NCBI RefSeq assembly: GCF_001921865.1 | Contig: NZ_MSCT01000009.1 | Location: 1-64,000 of the forward strand | Length of the DNA stretch: 64,000 nucleotides | Reading direction: 5' to 3' | Source of the DNA: Pseudomonas chlororaphis | GTDB taxonomy: Bacteria > Pseudomonadota > Gammaproteobacteria > Pseudomonadales > Pseudomonadaceae | In this document: positions 45,322-53,906 of the stretch, one piece after another | Layout: each line of letters starts with the position of its first letter | Position numbering within the stretch: the first letter of the stretch is position 1 | The notes under the pieces: generated by a model | Seen by the model: only the letters and a program-made list of their open reading frames with translations | Databases searched by the model: none | What the model was told of the DNA's origin: nothing | Translations under genes and position numbers: made by a program

Positions 45322-46387
45322 TCGGCTGCTTGGCTTGTTGCTGGTGCTGGCCCTGTACGGCTGCGATAAGCCCGACGAAGCGCCGCAAGGTTTCGCCGGC
45401 CTGGGCACGGACGCCGCGGCGTTTACCCAGGTGCTGCCGGGCCGGGTGTTCAGCTTCCCCGCCGACCATGGCGCCCACGACGGTTTCCGCATCGAGTGGT
45501 GGTACCTCACCGCCGACCTCAAGGCCCGCGACGGCCAGCGTTTCGGCGTGCAGTGGACGCTGTTTCGCAGCGCCTTGCGCGCCGAGCCCGACCGGTCCGG
45601 CTGGCAGGCGCCGAACGTCTGGCTGGGCCACGCCGCCGCGACCTCGGCCACAGCCCATCACGCTGCAGAACGTTACGCCCGTGGCGGGGTGGGGCAGGCG
45701 GGCGTGAACGCGCAGCCATTCCAGGCCTGGATCGACGACTGGAGCCTGACCAGCCTGTCGCCCACGGCCGACCCTCTGGCGCAGATGCAGTTGCAGGCCA
45801 GCGGCCCGGGTTTCGCCTATCGCTTGCAACTGCGCAGCGACCGGCCGCTGGTGCTGCAAGGCGAGGGCGGTTATAGCCGCAAGTCCGAGCAGGGCCAGGC
45901 GTCCTATTACTACAGCCAGCCATTTTTCCAGGCGGCGGGCCGTTTGCAGATCGACGGCCAGACCTATGAGGTTAGCGGCCCGGCCTGGCTCGACCGCGAG
46001 TGGAGCAGCCAGCCGCTGGCGGCCGGGCAGAGCGGTTGGGACTGGTTCTCCCTGCACCTGGACAGCGGCGAGCGGCTGATGCTGTTCCGCGTGCGGGAAA
46101 CCGACAAGCCGGCTTACATCACCGGCACCTGGATCGAGCCCGACGGCCGCACGCAGACCCTGCACAAGGACGCTATCCAGCTCACCCCACTGCAAGACGC
46201 CCAGGTGGCGGGGCGCACGCTGCCGACGCGCTGGCGTTTGCGCATTCCCGAGCGGGGTCTGGATATCACTGCCGAGGCGCTCAACCCCAAGGCCTGGATG
46301 AACCTGCGCATTCCTTATTGGGAAGGGCCGGTGCAATTGAGCGGCAGCCATGCCGGCAGCGGTTATCTGGAAATGACCGGCTACTGA
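45311..46387 (+). CDS. AttH/CrtC-like lipoprotein (lipocalin-like hydrolase family)
   Basis: 358 residues from the ATG at 45311. The N-terminus has a short lipoprotein signal with lipobox LYGC. The mature protein matches the AttH (carotenoid 1,2-hydratase-like) family: FPADHGAHDGFRIEWWYLTA near the start and WLDREWSSQPLAAGQSGWDW in the middle, two-domain lipocalin-like folds. The trio ATPase-permease-AttH resembles the attEFGH set of Agrobacterium. Function is not established; the protein may bind or process a hydrophobic compound at the outer side of the inner membrane or at the outer membrane. Confidence 0.88.
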   Translation: MKIDRLLGLLLVLALYGCDKPDEAPQGFAGLGTDAAAFTQVLPGRVFSFPADHGAHDGFRIEWWYLTADLKARDGQRFGVQWTLFRSALRAEPDRSGWQAPNVWLGHAAATSATAHHAAERYARGGVGQAGVNAQPFQAWIDDWSLTSLSPTADPLAQMQLQASGPGFAYRLQLRSDRPLVLQGEGGYSRKSEQGQASYYYSQPFFQAAGRLQIDGQTYEVSGPAWLDREWSSQPLAAGQSGWDWFSLHLDSGERLMLFRVRETDKPAYITGTWIEPDGRTQTLHKDAIQLTPLQDAQVAGRTLPTRWRLRIPERGLDITAEALNPKAWMNLRIPYWEGPVQLSGSHAGSGYLEMTGY

Positions 46388-46492
46388 GGCGCGCGGGATA
46401 AATCGGCGGCGAGCGCGGCTGGCGTCTATGCTCAATCGGCACCGCGCACCCGATGGGCGCGGATTCTGTTTTCAATCACAAGGATGAGACTT

Positions 46493-47080
46493 ATGACGTC
46501 GCTGCACACGCTGACCAAAGCCATTGCCATGGCCACGCTGCTGTCCGCTGGTACCCTCACTGCCCACGCCGCCGACATCCCGTTGTCCGGCACCGTGGAA
46601 GCCGACGAACTGGTGACCAAGGTCCTGGCGGTGGATGCGGCCAAGCATCAGGTGGTGCTCGAAGGCGCCGGGGGCAAACCGGTGCACATACAACTCAGTG
46701 ACCAGGCCAAGGACCTGGGCCACCTGAAAGTCGGGGATGCGGTGAATGTGCGGGTGACCCATGCCGTGGTAGCCGTGCTGGACACCGACGTGAGCAAGGC
46801 GCCGCCGGATTCCGGCGAGCGCACCGGGGTGATTCGCGCCACCGCGGACAACCCCAACCCGGGCGGCGAAGCCTATCGCCAGGTGCAGGTGCAACTGAAG
46901 ATCACTGACATCGACCTGAAGAAAAACCAACTGACCTTCCAGGGTCCGGCCGGCAACAAGAAAGTCCTGGCCGTGGAGAAACCGGAAGTCCAGGCTCGCC
47001 TGAAAGACCTCAAGGTCGGCCAGAGCGTGGTGGTGACCTATACCGATGTGTTGCAAGTGACTACCCAGCACGAAAGCTGA
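46493..47080 (+). CDS. Periplasmic protein with an internal duplication
   Basis: 195 residues from the ATG at 46493, chosen over 46484 because AAGGATGAG then sits at proper distance. A signal peptide ends at AHAA (about residue 27). The rest contains two related ~55-residue units: VTKVLAVDAAKHQVVLEGAG ... LGHLKVGDAVNVRVTHAV and QLKITDIDLKKNQLTFQGPA ... LKDLKVGQSVVVTYTDVL, each beta-rich and ending in the same L-KVG-x-V pattern. No known family name. It follows the Att-like operon after 105 bases and may be separate. Confidence 0.75.
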   Translation: MTSLHTLTKAIAMATLLSAGTLTAHAADIPLSGTVEADELVTKVLAVDAAKHQVVLEGAGGKPVHIQLSDQAKDLGHLKVGDAVNVRVTHAVVAVLDTDVSKAPPDSGERTGVIRATADNPNPGGEAYRQVQVQLKITDIDLKKNQLTFQGPAGNKKVLAVEKPEVQARLKDLKVGQSVVVTYTDVLQVTTQHES

Positions 47081-47501
47081 TGGCGCCAGGGCGCCGGCCG
47101 TTGTGGCGGTCGGCGCCCCGGACCCGGGAAAGTCCATGGAGGAGTTGAACGAAAGTGAGCGAAATGAAAAATTTACCGCCTGTTTTGTGTTCAGAATTCT
47201 TCAGAATATGTGCACGGACTTTCTTTTGATGTTCGATTAAAATGGTTACCGTTCGCCCGGTGCAAGGGCTCTTTACCGGTGCATGGATTGCCAGGCCAGA
47301 GCACTGGGCGAACACCCTCTTCGGGGCTTCCCCCCTGTTTTCAGCATTCCCCCCGCATCTTCGCCCAGGCTATCCGCATCGGCTCGATGCCTGTGTCGAA
47401 CGGCTGCCAGGGCCTTTGCGCCCGCGACAAACTGTCCGATAAACCCCCTGCGTTTCTGCTTGCCCCGTTCCGGCCGTGCCGTGGATTGTCGACAGCCGCT
47501 T
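47081..47501. other. Gene-free 421-base region with a large stem-loop
   Basis: No credible frame. After an A/T-rich stretch (about 47161-47245), bases 47251-47263 pair with 47301-47313 over 13 positions (GTTCGCCC with GGGCGAAC, then GGTGC with GCACT including one wobble). The loop carries CCGGTGCA-type repeats at 47257 and 47276. A second GC-rich hairpin (GGGCGCCGGCC/GGTCGGCGCCC) lies at about 47089-47117 after the upstream gene. It could be a small RNA or a leader-like structure; there is no T tract directly behind. Confidence 0.4.
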
Positions 47502-47792
47502 TCAGCTTCTGGGCACAGTGGCGCACAGCTGCAGGCCCAGCGCGCGCATGACCTTGACCACCGTATCGAAGCGCGGCTTGGCGCCCGGGGCGAAGGCCTT
47601 GTAGAGGCTGGCCCGGCCCTGGCCGGTGGCCTTGGCGATCTGCGTCATGCCCCGGGCCCGGGCGACATGGCCCAGGGCGCGTATCAGTTCGTCGGTATCG
47701 CCGTCGGCCAGGACCTGGGACAGGTATTCGCTGATCGCCTGGTCGCTGTCGAGCAGGGTGGCGATGTCGAAGGGAAGCAGGGTGTTGGACAT
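47502..47792 (-). CDS. Antitoxin of the HI1420 type (HTH protein)
   Basis: 96 residues from the ATG at 47792 (MSNTLLPFDIATLLDSDQAI), behind AAGGAG. The sequence FDIATLLDSDQAISEYLSQV, GDTDELIRALGHVARARGMT and ATGQGRASLYKAF is characteristic of the addiction-module antidote family linked to phage Gp49-like toxins. It should bind the toxin and repress the pair. The toxin gene is upstream with 2 bases between the stop and this ATG. Confidence 0.92.
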   Translation of the reverse strand: MSNTLLPFDIATLLDSDQAISEYLSQVLADGDTDELIRALGHVARARGMTQIAKATGQGRASLYKAFAPGAKPRFDTVVKVMRALGLQLCATVPRS

Positions 47793-47794
47793 CT

Positions 47795-48088
47795 TCAAAA
47801 CTCCTTGGCCAGGACGCGGGCCTGGTCGATATCGGCAGGTTGGGTGGACTTGTCGCCGCCCAACAGCAGGACGATGAGGGTGCGACCGCGAACCGTGAAA
47901 TAGACGCGGTAGCCGGGCCCCGTGTCCACGCGCATTTGTGAGAGACCGCCGCCAAGGTTTTTCACATCGCCCAGGTTGCCCGCCGAAGCCCGCTCGATAC
48001 GCCGGGCGATGGCAATTCTGGCGCGCAGGTCCCGTAGCGTGGTGTGCCATCGGGCAAAGACGGTCGTCTGCAGGATCTCGTAATCCAT
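47795..48088 (-). CDS. Toxin of the HI1419/RelE-HigB type
   Basis: 97 residues (MDYEILQTTVFARWHTTLRD). RelE-superfamily features: FARWHTTLRDLRARIAIARR, GNLGDVKNLGGGLSQMRV and GPGYRVYFTVRGRTLIVLLL, matching the phage-derived Gp49-like/HigB group that cleaves mRNA on the ribosome. Gene order toxin then antitoxin is as in HI1419-HI1420 and higBA. Basic residues expected for mRNA cleavage (Arg in GYRVYF) are kept, so it is likely active. Confidence 0.92.
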   Translation of the reverse strand: MDYEILQTTVFARWHTTLRDLRARIAIARRIERASAGNLGDVKNLGGGLSQMRVDTGPGYRVYFTVRGRTLIVLLLGGDKSTQPADIDQARVLAKEF

Positions 48089-48282
48089 GAGTGACTGTAT
48101 CCATTAAGAGACAATAAGGGAAGATGTAATAGCCTCCAGGCGACTGACGGCGTGAAGGCATCGATGACAGATAAGCAGGAGGGGAGTGGACGCGGCGGGC
48201 TGTTTCGTATCGCTATGTTGTCAATCGCGGGTGTGGAAACACCCTGTGGCGATTGTCGGGCGAAAGGGGCAGGAAAGGGCCG

Positions 48283-48306
48283 GCATCAGCCGTTTTTGGC
48301 TGATGC
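48283..48306. other. Inverted repeat downstream of hglS
   Basis: GCATCAGCC (48283-48291) pairs perfectly with GGCTGATGC (48298-48306) around GTTTTT. It sits 14 bases beyond the stop of the minus-strand hglS gene and may end its transcript. Confidence 0.5.
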
Positions 48307-48320
48307 TGGAGGAGATGAAA

Positions 48321-49715
48321 TCAGAGCGCCGGCAGGCCCAGCGCCGCGGCGCATTCCTGCAGCGAACGCTGCTGGGTGTCGGCGTACAGCTGCAATTCGT
48401 CGATGGTCGAGCGCCCCAGGGCCTGCTCGAACGCCCGCCGGTTGGAGTGGCCGGCGTAATGGCTTTGCGCGTCGTCGCCCAGGTTGGACTGGAAAATCCC
48501 GGCGGCGCTGACCGGCAGGAAATCCTCGTACACCAGCGGCTCGGCCCGCACATGCCCGGCGCGGATCAGCTCTTCCAGGCGGGTCGGTCGATCCGCCTGC
48601 TGGCGCGCGGCCAGGCCCTGGTCGCTGACGAAGTAGCGGAAATACGCCAGGTCCTGTTCGCGCATCGCCTGGTGGTTATCGGGAAAGGCGCGGAAGTGTT
48701 CGGCCATCAAGGCGTTGTACGCCTGGGCGTTGGCTTCGCTGGGGAAATCCCCCAGCGCGTCGCGGGCGGCATTCAGCAACTGGTCGTAGAGCGCGCGGCC
48801 TTTGGGGGTGAGGGCCGCGCCACGCTGTTCGATCTCGCCGAAGCGCGCGCTGTGGCTGCCGCTGCCGTCGGGCTGGTCGGTGAAGGACACCGCTTCCTCC
48901 AGCGCCTTGAAGCTGGTCTGGCGCAACAGGATCGGGCAGTCGCGGCGGGGCGGGCCTTCGATCACCGCCTTGGGCGTGATGCCATGGGCGGGCATTCGTT
49001 CCTGCACCTGGTCGATGTCCAGGGTGCGCGGCGTCAGGTGGTTGATGTGCGGCCCCTTGAACGCCACCACGTCGGCGATCAGCCGGTGCTGGGCGCTCAA
49101 TTGCCGGTACTGGGCGGCGGTGACCGTGGCGCTGTGGTGCCAGCGGAAGGTTTCCAGAGCCTGCTCGACGAATTCGTCGGCGGCGCGGTGGTCGAGGCCG
49201 CCCTGGGCCTCGGCCTGCTCGATCAGGGCCAGGGCTCTCGGGGTGAAGATCGCGCGGCGGGCCAGCAGCGTTTCGGCGAACTCACGCAGGGATGGATGAT
49301 CGATCAGCTCCAGGCGCAGCAGCGAGGTGAAGACCCGGAACGGGCTGATTTGCAGGGCGCTTTCGTGCACCGCGCGAAACGCCGTGGAATGCACCGGCAC
49401 CCCGGCCGGGGTGAGGTCGTAGTAACCCACTGGCTGCATGCCCATCACCGCGAACAGCCGGCCCAGGGTCGCCAGCTCGGTGGCGGTGCCGACCCGGATG
49501 GCGCCATGGCGTTCCAGGTCCAGGCGCTCGATCTCGCCAGTGCTGCGCAGTTGCCGGGCCAGGTGCTCGTCGCTGCCCAGGACCCCGGCATTGACCTCGG
49601 CCACCAGCTCCATCAGGGCGCCGTACAGCGGCACCTCTTCGCGGTACATGTCCGACATCGCCCGTGAAAAACGTTGGCGGATCAGGTCTGGGCTGACGAA
49701 GCTCTGCTGGCTCAT
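48321..49715 (-). CDS. hglS: 2-oxoadipate dioxygenase/decarboxylase HglS (DUF1338)
   Basis: 464 residues, the same length as the P. putida enzyme as I recall it. The family is an Fe(II)-dependent, VOC-fold enzyme converting 2-oxoadipate to D-2-hydroxyglutarate in D-lysine/2-aminoadipate catabolism. Visible pieces are PAGVPVHSTAFRAVHES (metal His), GPHINHLTPRTLDIDQV (second His) and QTSFKALEE; the third ligand Glu is further on. It has no signal. It is a stand-alone gene divergent from the diguanylate cyclase. Confidence 0.88.
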   Translation of the reverse strand: MSQQSFVSPDLIRQRFSRAMSDMYREEVPLYGALMELVAEVNAGVLGSDEHLARQLRSTGEIERLDLERHGAIRVGTATELATLGRLFAVMGMQPVGYYDLTPAGVPVHSTAFRAVHESALQISPFRVFTSLLRLELIDHPSLREFAETLLARRAIFTPRALALIEQAEAQGGLDHRAADEFVEQALETFRWHHSATVTAAQYRQLSAQHRLIADVVAFKGPHINHLTPRTLDIDQVQERMPAHGITPKAVIEGPPRRDCPILLRQTSFKALEEAVSFTDQPDGSGSHSARFGEIEQRGAALTPKGRALYDQLLNAARDALGDFPSEANAQAYNALMAEHFRAFPDNHQAMREQDLAYFRYFVSDQGLAARQQADRPTRLEELIRAGHVRAEPLVYEDFLPVSAAGIFQSNLGDDAQSHYAGHSNRRAFEQALGRSTIDELQLYADTQQRSLQECAAALGLPAL

Positions 49716-49987
49716 AAACAGGGATTCCCGGCGTAGTGAGATGAATGGAGTGAGGCAAAGACGCTAGCGGCGTTGGCTGGGGCTGATTCTGGTCGGCGCC
49801 GGGGGTGCTGACAAACGAAGTTTCTTCCGGACTTCATTCTGCAAATGAATGCAGGCGGAACGTTCGTCGCCCCCTGCCACGCAACGGTTTCCGGGCGGCT
49901 GAGCGGTGATGGCTATTTGACGGTGCGCTGATAGACTTCGGGGCACGATCGTATTCGATAGCTTGCGTACGGTTTAACGGAGGCGAC

Positions 49988-51070
49988 TTGGCCCTGACGC
50001 AGCGGCACGCAGGCAAGGGACTTTCACTGGCCAGGAGGCTGTACACATCGCGAATCCTGGGCCTGGCCCTGGGGTTCTTCTGCGTGGCGGCGGGCATGTA
50101 CCCGCTGCATCCGCCGCCCTGGGTCTGGGCCTTCATGCTGTTCAACGCCTTTATCTGGCCGCACCTGGCCTTCCAGTGGGCCCGCCGCTCGGCGGTGCCG
50201 TTTCGCGCCGAGCATCGCAACCTGCTGGTGGACGCCTTTCTCGGCGGTTTCTGGGTCGCGGCCATGCACTTCAATCCGCTGCCTACCGCTACCACCCTGT
50301 CGCTGATGGCGATGAACAATATCGCCCTGGGCGGTGTGCCATTCTTTCTCGCCGGTTGCCTGGCGCAAGCGCTGGGGATCGTCATCGCGCTGCCGCTGTT
50401 CGGCGCAGGCTTCGTGCCCCAGACCAGCGCGCTGCAACTCTATGCCTGCCTGCCGATGCTGACCCTGTACCCGCTGGCCCTGGGCTATATCTGCTACCAG
50501 CAGGCCACTGTCCTGGGCCGGCACAAGCGCGAACTGCTGGCCCTGAGCCGCACCGACAGCCTGTCCGGCCTGCTCAATCACGGCGCCTGGAAGGACCAGC
50601 TGGACATCGAGTTCCAGCGTTGCAGGCGCGAGCATCGCGGCGCCGCCATCGCGTTGATCGACATCGACCACTTCAAGGCCATCAACGACACCTATGGGCA
50701 TGTGGCCGGCGACATCGTGCTGCGCCGGCTGAGCAAACTGCTCAAGCAGAACCTGCGGATGAGCGATCAGGCCGGGCGTTATGGCGGCGACGAATTCTGC
50801 CTGATCCTACCGGGCGTACCGTTGGAGCACGCCGTCGAACTGATGGACTCCCTGCGCTGCCGTTTCGGCGGCCTGGGCTACGAACAGAGCCCGGCCTTGC
50901 AGGTCAGCCTGAGCATCGGCCTGGCGACCTATTCCCCGGAGCACGGCGATGTCCTGGACTGGCTGAACGACGCCGACCAGGCCCTGTACGAGGCGAAAAC
51001 CACCGGCCGCAACAAGGTCAGCTACCGCCGCGGCGACCGCTCGCCGAAGGTCCAGCTGAGCCCGTCTTGA
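49988..51070 (+). CDS. Diguanylate cyclase with MASE2 membrane sensor (AdrA/DgcC-like)
   Basis: 360 residues from a TTG at 49988 placed after ACGGAGG; no ATG at the right place exists. Residues 20-175 are the MASE2-type membrane sensor with five or six spans (ILGLALGFFCVAAGMYPLHP). The GGDEF domain has an intact active site YGGDEF (266-270) and an inhibitory site RMSD (257-260) five residues before it, so it should make c-di-GMP and be product-inhibited. The architecture is that of AdrA/DgcC, which promotes cellulose or matrix production. Confidence 0.9.
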   Translation: MALTQRHAGKGLSLARRLYTSRILGLALGFFCVAAGMYPLHPPPWVWAFMLFNAFIWPHLAFQWARRSAVPFRAEHRNLLVDAFLGGFWVAAMHFNPLPTATTLSLMAMNNIALGGVPFFLAGCLAQALGIVIALPLFGAGFVPQTSALQLYACLPMLTLYPLALGYICYQQATVLGRHKRELLALSRTDSLSGLLNHGAWKDQLDIEFQRCRREHRGAAIALIDIDHFKAINDTYGHVAGDIVLRRLSKLLKQNLRMSDQAGRYGGDEFCLILPGVPLEHAVELMDSLRCRFGGLGYEQSPALQVSLSIGLATYSPEHGDVLDWLNDADQALYEAKTTGRNKVSYRRGDRSPKVQLSPS

Positions 51071-51162
51071 CGCCCGCCGCGCAGCATTGCGCCAGCATGG
51101 AGGGGCGCTCAGTTGTCAGGTAGGGTGGGCGAGCCCTTCCGACACGAAACAAGGATCGATTC

Positions 51163-52407
51163 ATGACGCAGACACCGCCTCGCTCGTTACTGGCCGCCCG
51201 TATCGGCCTGACCCTCGCCCTTGCCCTGCTGGCCTCCCAGGCCATCGCCGCGCCTCATCCGCAAGTCCACAACGATGCCCAACGCTACCAGGACGACGCC
51301 CTGAAACTGCTGGAGCGCCTGGTGAATATCGACTCCGGTTCCGGCTATGGGGCAGGGCTGGACCAGGTGAGCGACATCGCCGTCGCCGAGCTACAAAAGC
51401 TCGGCGCCAGCATCGAGAAAGTCCCCAACGGCAGCGCCGGCGGCAGCCATGTGCTGGCCACCCTCAAGGGCACCGGCAAGGCCAGGATCCTGCTGATGGC
51501 GCACATGGACACGGTGTTCAAGGAAGGCACCGCGGCCGAGCGGCCGTTCCGTATCCAGGACGGTCGCGCCTACGGCCCCGGGGTGATGGACGACAAGGGC
51601 GGCATCGTCGCCGGGATCTACGCGCTGAAGGTCCTGGATAACCTCAAGTTCAAGGACTACGCGCAGATCACCTTCCTGCTCGACGCCAGCGAGGAAACCG
51701 GCTCGCAGATCGCCACCGAGCTGATCAAGAACACCGCCAAGGCCCACGACGTGACCCTCAACCTGGAACCGGGGCGCCCGGCCGACGGCCTGGTGGTCTG
51801 GCGCAAGGGCAGCGCCACGGCGCTGGTGGAGGTCAAGGGCAAGGCCGCCCACGCCGGCGTGGCGCCGGAGCTGGGGCGCAACGCGGCGATGGAGGTCGCG
51901 CACCAGGTTCTACAACTGGGCAAGCTGGGCGACGAAGAGAAGAAAACCACCATCAACTTCACCGTGCTCAAGGCCGGCGACCGCACCAACGTGATCCCCG
52001 ACCAGGCCCTGGCCAAGGCCGATGTGCGGGCGGCGGTGCCGGAGGAGTTCGACCGCATCGAAAAGGACCTGGCGCGGGTCTCGGCCAACAAGCTGATCGC
52101 CGACACCGAGGTCAAGACCAGCCTGCAACGCGGCTTGCCGCCGATGCCGCGGACCGAGAAGTCCGACGCGCTGGTGGCCATGGCCCAGGGCATCTACGGC
52201 GAGCTGGGGCGCAAGCTGACCATCGAAGGCAGCGGCGGCGCGGCGGACTCCAGCCTGTCGGCCGGCGTCGGCACCCCGACCCTGGACGGCTTCGGCATCG
52301 TCGGCGGCAATATCCATACGCCGGAGGAATACGCCGAGGTCGACAGCGTGGCGCCGCGGATCTATCTGCTGGCGCGGATGCTCATGGAGCTGTCGGCCAA
52401 GCAATGA
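51163..52407 (+). CDS. Secreted M20 carboxypeptidase (glutamate carboxypeptidase, CPG2-like)
   Basis: 414 residues with a signal peptide ending AIAAPH (about residue 30). The M20 catalytic sequence is intact: MAHMDTVF (metal His and Asp), YGPGVMDDKGG (bridging Asp), DASEETGS (catalytic and metal Glu) and the dimerisation-domain KGKAAHAGVAPELGRNA. Similarity to carboxypeptidase G2 (cpg2) of Pseudomonas is evident from gene-long resemblance. It should remove C-terminal Glu from peptides or folates in the periplasm. A terminal REP unit follows. Confidence 0.9.
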   Translation: MTQTPPRSLLAARIGLTLALALLASQAIAAPHPQVHNDAQRYQDDALKLLERLVNIDSGSGYGAGLDQVSDIAVAELQKLGASIEKVPNGSAGGSHVLATLKGTGKARILLMAHMDTVFKEGTAAERPFRIQDGRAYGPGVMDDKGGIVAGIYALKVLDNLKFKDYAQITFLLDASEETGSQIATELIKNTAKAHDVTLNLEPGRPADGLVVWRKGSATALVEVKGKAAHAGVAPELGRNAAMEVAHQVLQLGKLGDEEKKTTINFTVLKAGDRTNVIPDQALAKADVRAAVPEEFDRIEKDLARVSANKLIADTEVKTSLQRGLPPMPRTEKSDALVAMAQGIYGELGRKLTIEGSGGAADSSLSAGVGTPTLDGFGIVGGNIHTPEEYAEVDSVAPRIYLLARMLMELSAKQ

Positions 52408-52454
52408 TGACCCGCGCGAATGCCCAACCGGCAATCGCGCGCTGTCTTGCGACC

Positions 52455-52520
52455 TTTCGCGGGCAAGCCTCGCTCCTACCAAAACACACGTACCTGTAGG
52501 CGCGAGGCTTGCCCGCGATG
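52455..52520. repeat. REP inverted pair (TGTAGG type)
   Basis: An inverse copy (TTTCGCGGGCAAGCCTCGCT) and a direct copy (TGTAGGCGCGAGGCTTGCCC) face each other about 15 bases apart, forming a REPIN-like unit just before copy C. Confidence 0.82.
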
Positions 52521-52535
52521 GTTTGGGTCCAGGCG

Positions 52536-52859
52536 CTGTAGTTTTTGGATTGTGTACATATCCGTTGCAGCGGTTATGGCAGCTTAGGGTTCCGCCCTTA
52601 CGGCGGGTCACTTTGGAAAGGCCCAAAGTAACCAAAGGCCTTTGCCCCTCCATTCGGTGCCTCGCTAGGGCTCGGCATGCCCTCGCTCCGGTCTTGCTCC
52701 GGGGGCCGCCGCGAGGGGCCATCCCTGGCCCCGCGCGGCTACCTCGGCATCCCTGCCGAGGTGCCCCCTGCGCAAGCCCTGCGTTCGGCCTCTGGGAACG
52801 GGGCAGGGTGGATCAAGATCAAAAGCCGGCGCTGGCGCGACCTACCGGTCGGCGCTGAA
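52536..52859 (+). repeat. Structured ~320-nt repeat, copy C
   Basis: It occupies most of the gene-free stretch 52408-52979. ACTTTGG/CCAAAGT (52610-52616, 52623-52629) encloses AGGC (52619-52622), which is complementary to GCCT at 52638-52641. The terminal hairpin is ACCTCGGC/GCCGAGGT (52741-52748, 52755-52762), where copies A and B have ACCCGGC/GCCGGGT. It is closely related to copy D. Confidence 0.85.
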
Positions 52860-52861
52860 CC

Positions 52862-52983
52862 TGTAGCCGCTGCCGAGCTTGCGAGGCTGCGAACGGTTTG
52901 GGCGGCATTCCGACGCAGCGGTCGCAAAACCAGGCGCTGCGTTTTTCCTGGTAAAGCACGTGGGCAGGCTTGGCAGCGGCTAC
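52862..52983. repeat. REP inverted pair (TGTAGCCGCTGCC type), overlapping a stop codon
   Basis: TGTAGCCGCTGCCGAGCTTG at the left, and GGCAGCGGCTACA at the right; the TAG stop of the minus-strand binding-protein gene (52980-52982) lies inside the right arm. Confidence 0.82.
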
Positions 52984-53906
52984 AGGCTCGTGCGCAAGGT
53001 CTTGAGCCGTCGCGCCAGTTCCAGCGCGACCCGGCCGCTGTCGAGGGTGGGCAGCAGTTGGGTGAAGGGGATGTCGATCAGGCGGTTTTCGCGCACGGCG
53101 CGCAGCTGCGACAGGGCCGGGTCGCTGCGCAGCAACTGGCGTTTGCGGCGGGCGGGGGACCAGACCGCGTCGGCCAGCAGAATCACCTCGGGGTCGTGCT
53201 TGAGCAGGGTTTCGCTGTCGATCACCAGGCGCGCGCTGTCGTGGTCGGCGAAGCTGTTGCGGGCGCCGGCGGCGCTCAGCAGGGCCGTGACGAAGCCGCG
53301 CTTGCCGACGCTGTCGAGGCCGTTGACTTCGCTGTCGAGGTAAAACACCGACAGCGGTTGTTCGCCTTGATGCAGCGCCGCGGCGGCCGCCAGGTCGGCG
53401 TCCATGGCCGCGATCAGCGCATCGGCCCTGGCCGGTTGGCGCAGCAGTTGGCCGAGGGTCTTCAGGTCCTGGCGGATCTGCCCGAAGTAATCCAGCGAAT
53501 GCCCGTCGCACCCCGACTCCAGCAGGTAACTGGCGATGCCATGGCTGGCCAGGGTTTGCCGCGAACTCAGGTGTTCGCGAAAGGCCGAGCCGAACCCGCC
53601 CACCACCAGGTCGGCCCGCTGCGAGTAAAGCATTTCGCTGGACGGGTATTGCCGCGAGATCACCGGCACCCCGCGATAGCGTCCCTGTTCGAGGGCGCCG
53701 TCGTCGTCGATATAGGCCACGCCGATCAGCGACGACCCGGCGCCCAGAGCCAGGAGTAGGTCGGCGCTGTGCTGGTTGAGGGCGAGGATGCGGTGCGGCG
53801 GTTCGGCGATGGACCAGCCTTTGCCGCAGTTCTCATAGCGTTCGGCACTCCACGCCGAAACCGTCCAGCAGGCCAGCAAGCAGGCCATCCAGCGCTTAGC
53901 CTGCAT
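52980..53906 (-). CDS. Periplasmic binding protein, BtuF/FhuD-like (cobalamin uptake)
   Basis: 308 residues from the ATG at 53906, with GGGAG upstream. A signal peptide ends WSAWSAE (about residue 21). The body is a type III binding-protein fold: RILALNQHSADLLLALGAGS, YPSSEMLYSQRADLVVGGFG, DSEVNGLDSVGKRGFVTALL and HDPEVILLADA. It lies last in the riboswitch-led operon, so cobalamin or a cobinamide is the likely ligand. Its start overlaps the upstream gene by 11 bases. No ABC permease or ATPase gene follows. Confidence 0.85.
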   Translation of the reverse strand: MQAKRWMACLLACWTVSAWSAERYENCGKGWSIAEPPHRILALNQHSADLLLALGAGSSLIGVAYIDDDGALEQGRYRGVPVISRQYPSSEMLYSQRADLVVGGFGSAFREHLSSRQTLASHGIASYLLESGCDGHSLDYFGQIRQDLKTLGQLLRQPARADALIAAMDADLAAAAALHQGEQPLSVFYLDSEVNGLDSVGKRGFVTALLSAAGARNSFADHDSARLVIDSETLLKHDPEVILLADAVWSPARRKRQLLRSDPALSQLRAVRENRLIDIPFTQLLPTLDSGRVALELARRLKTLRTSL

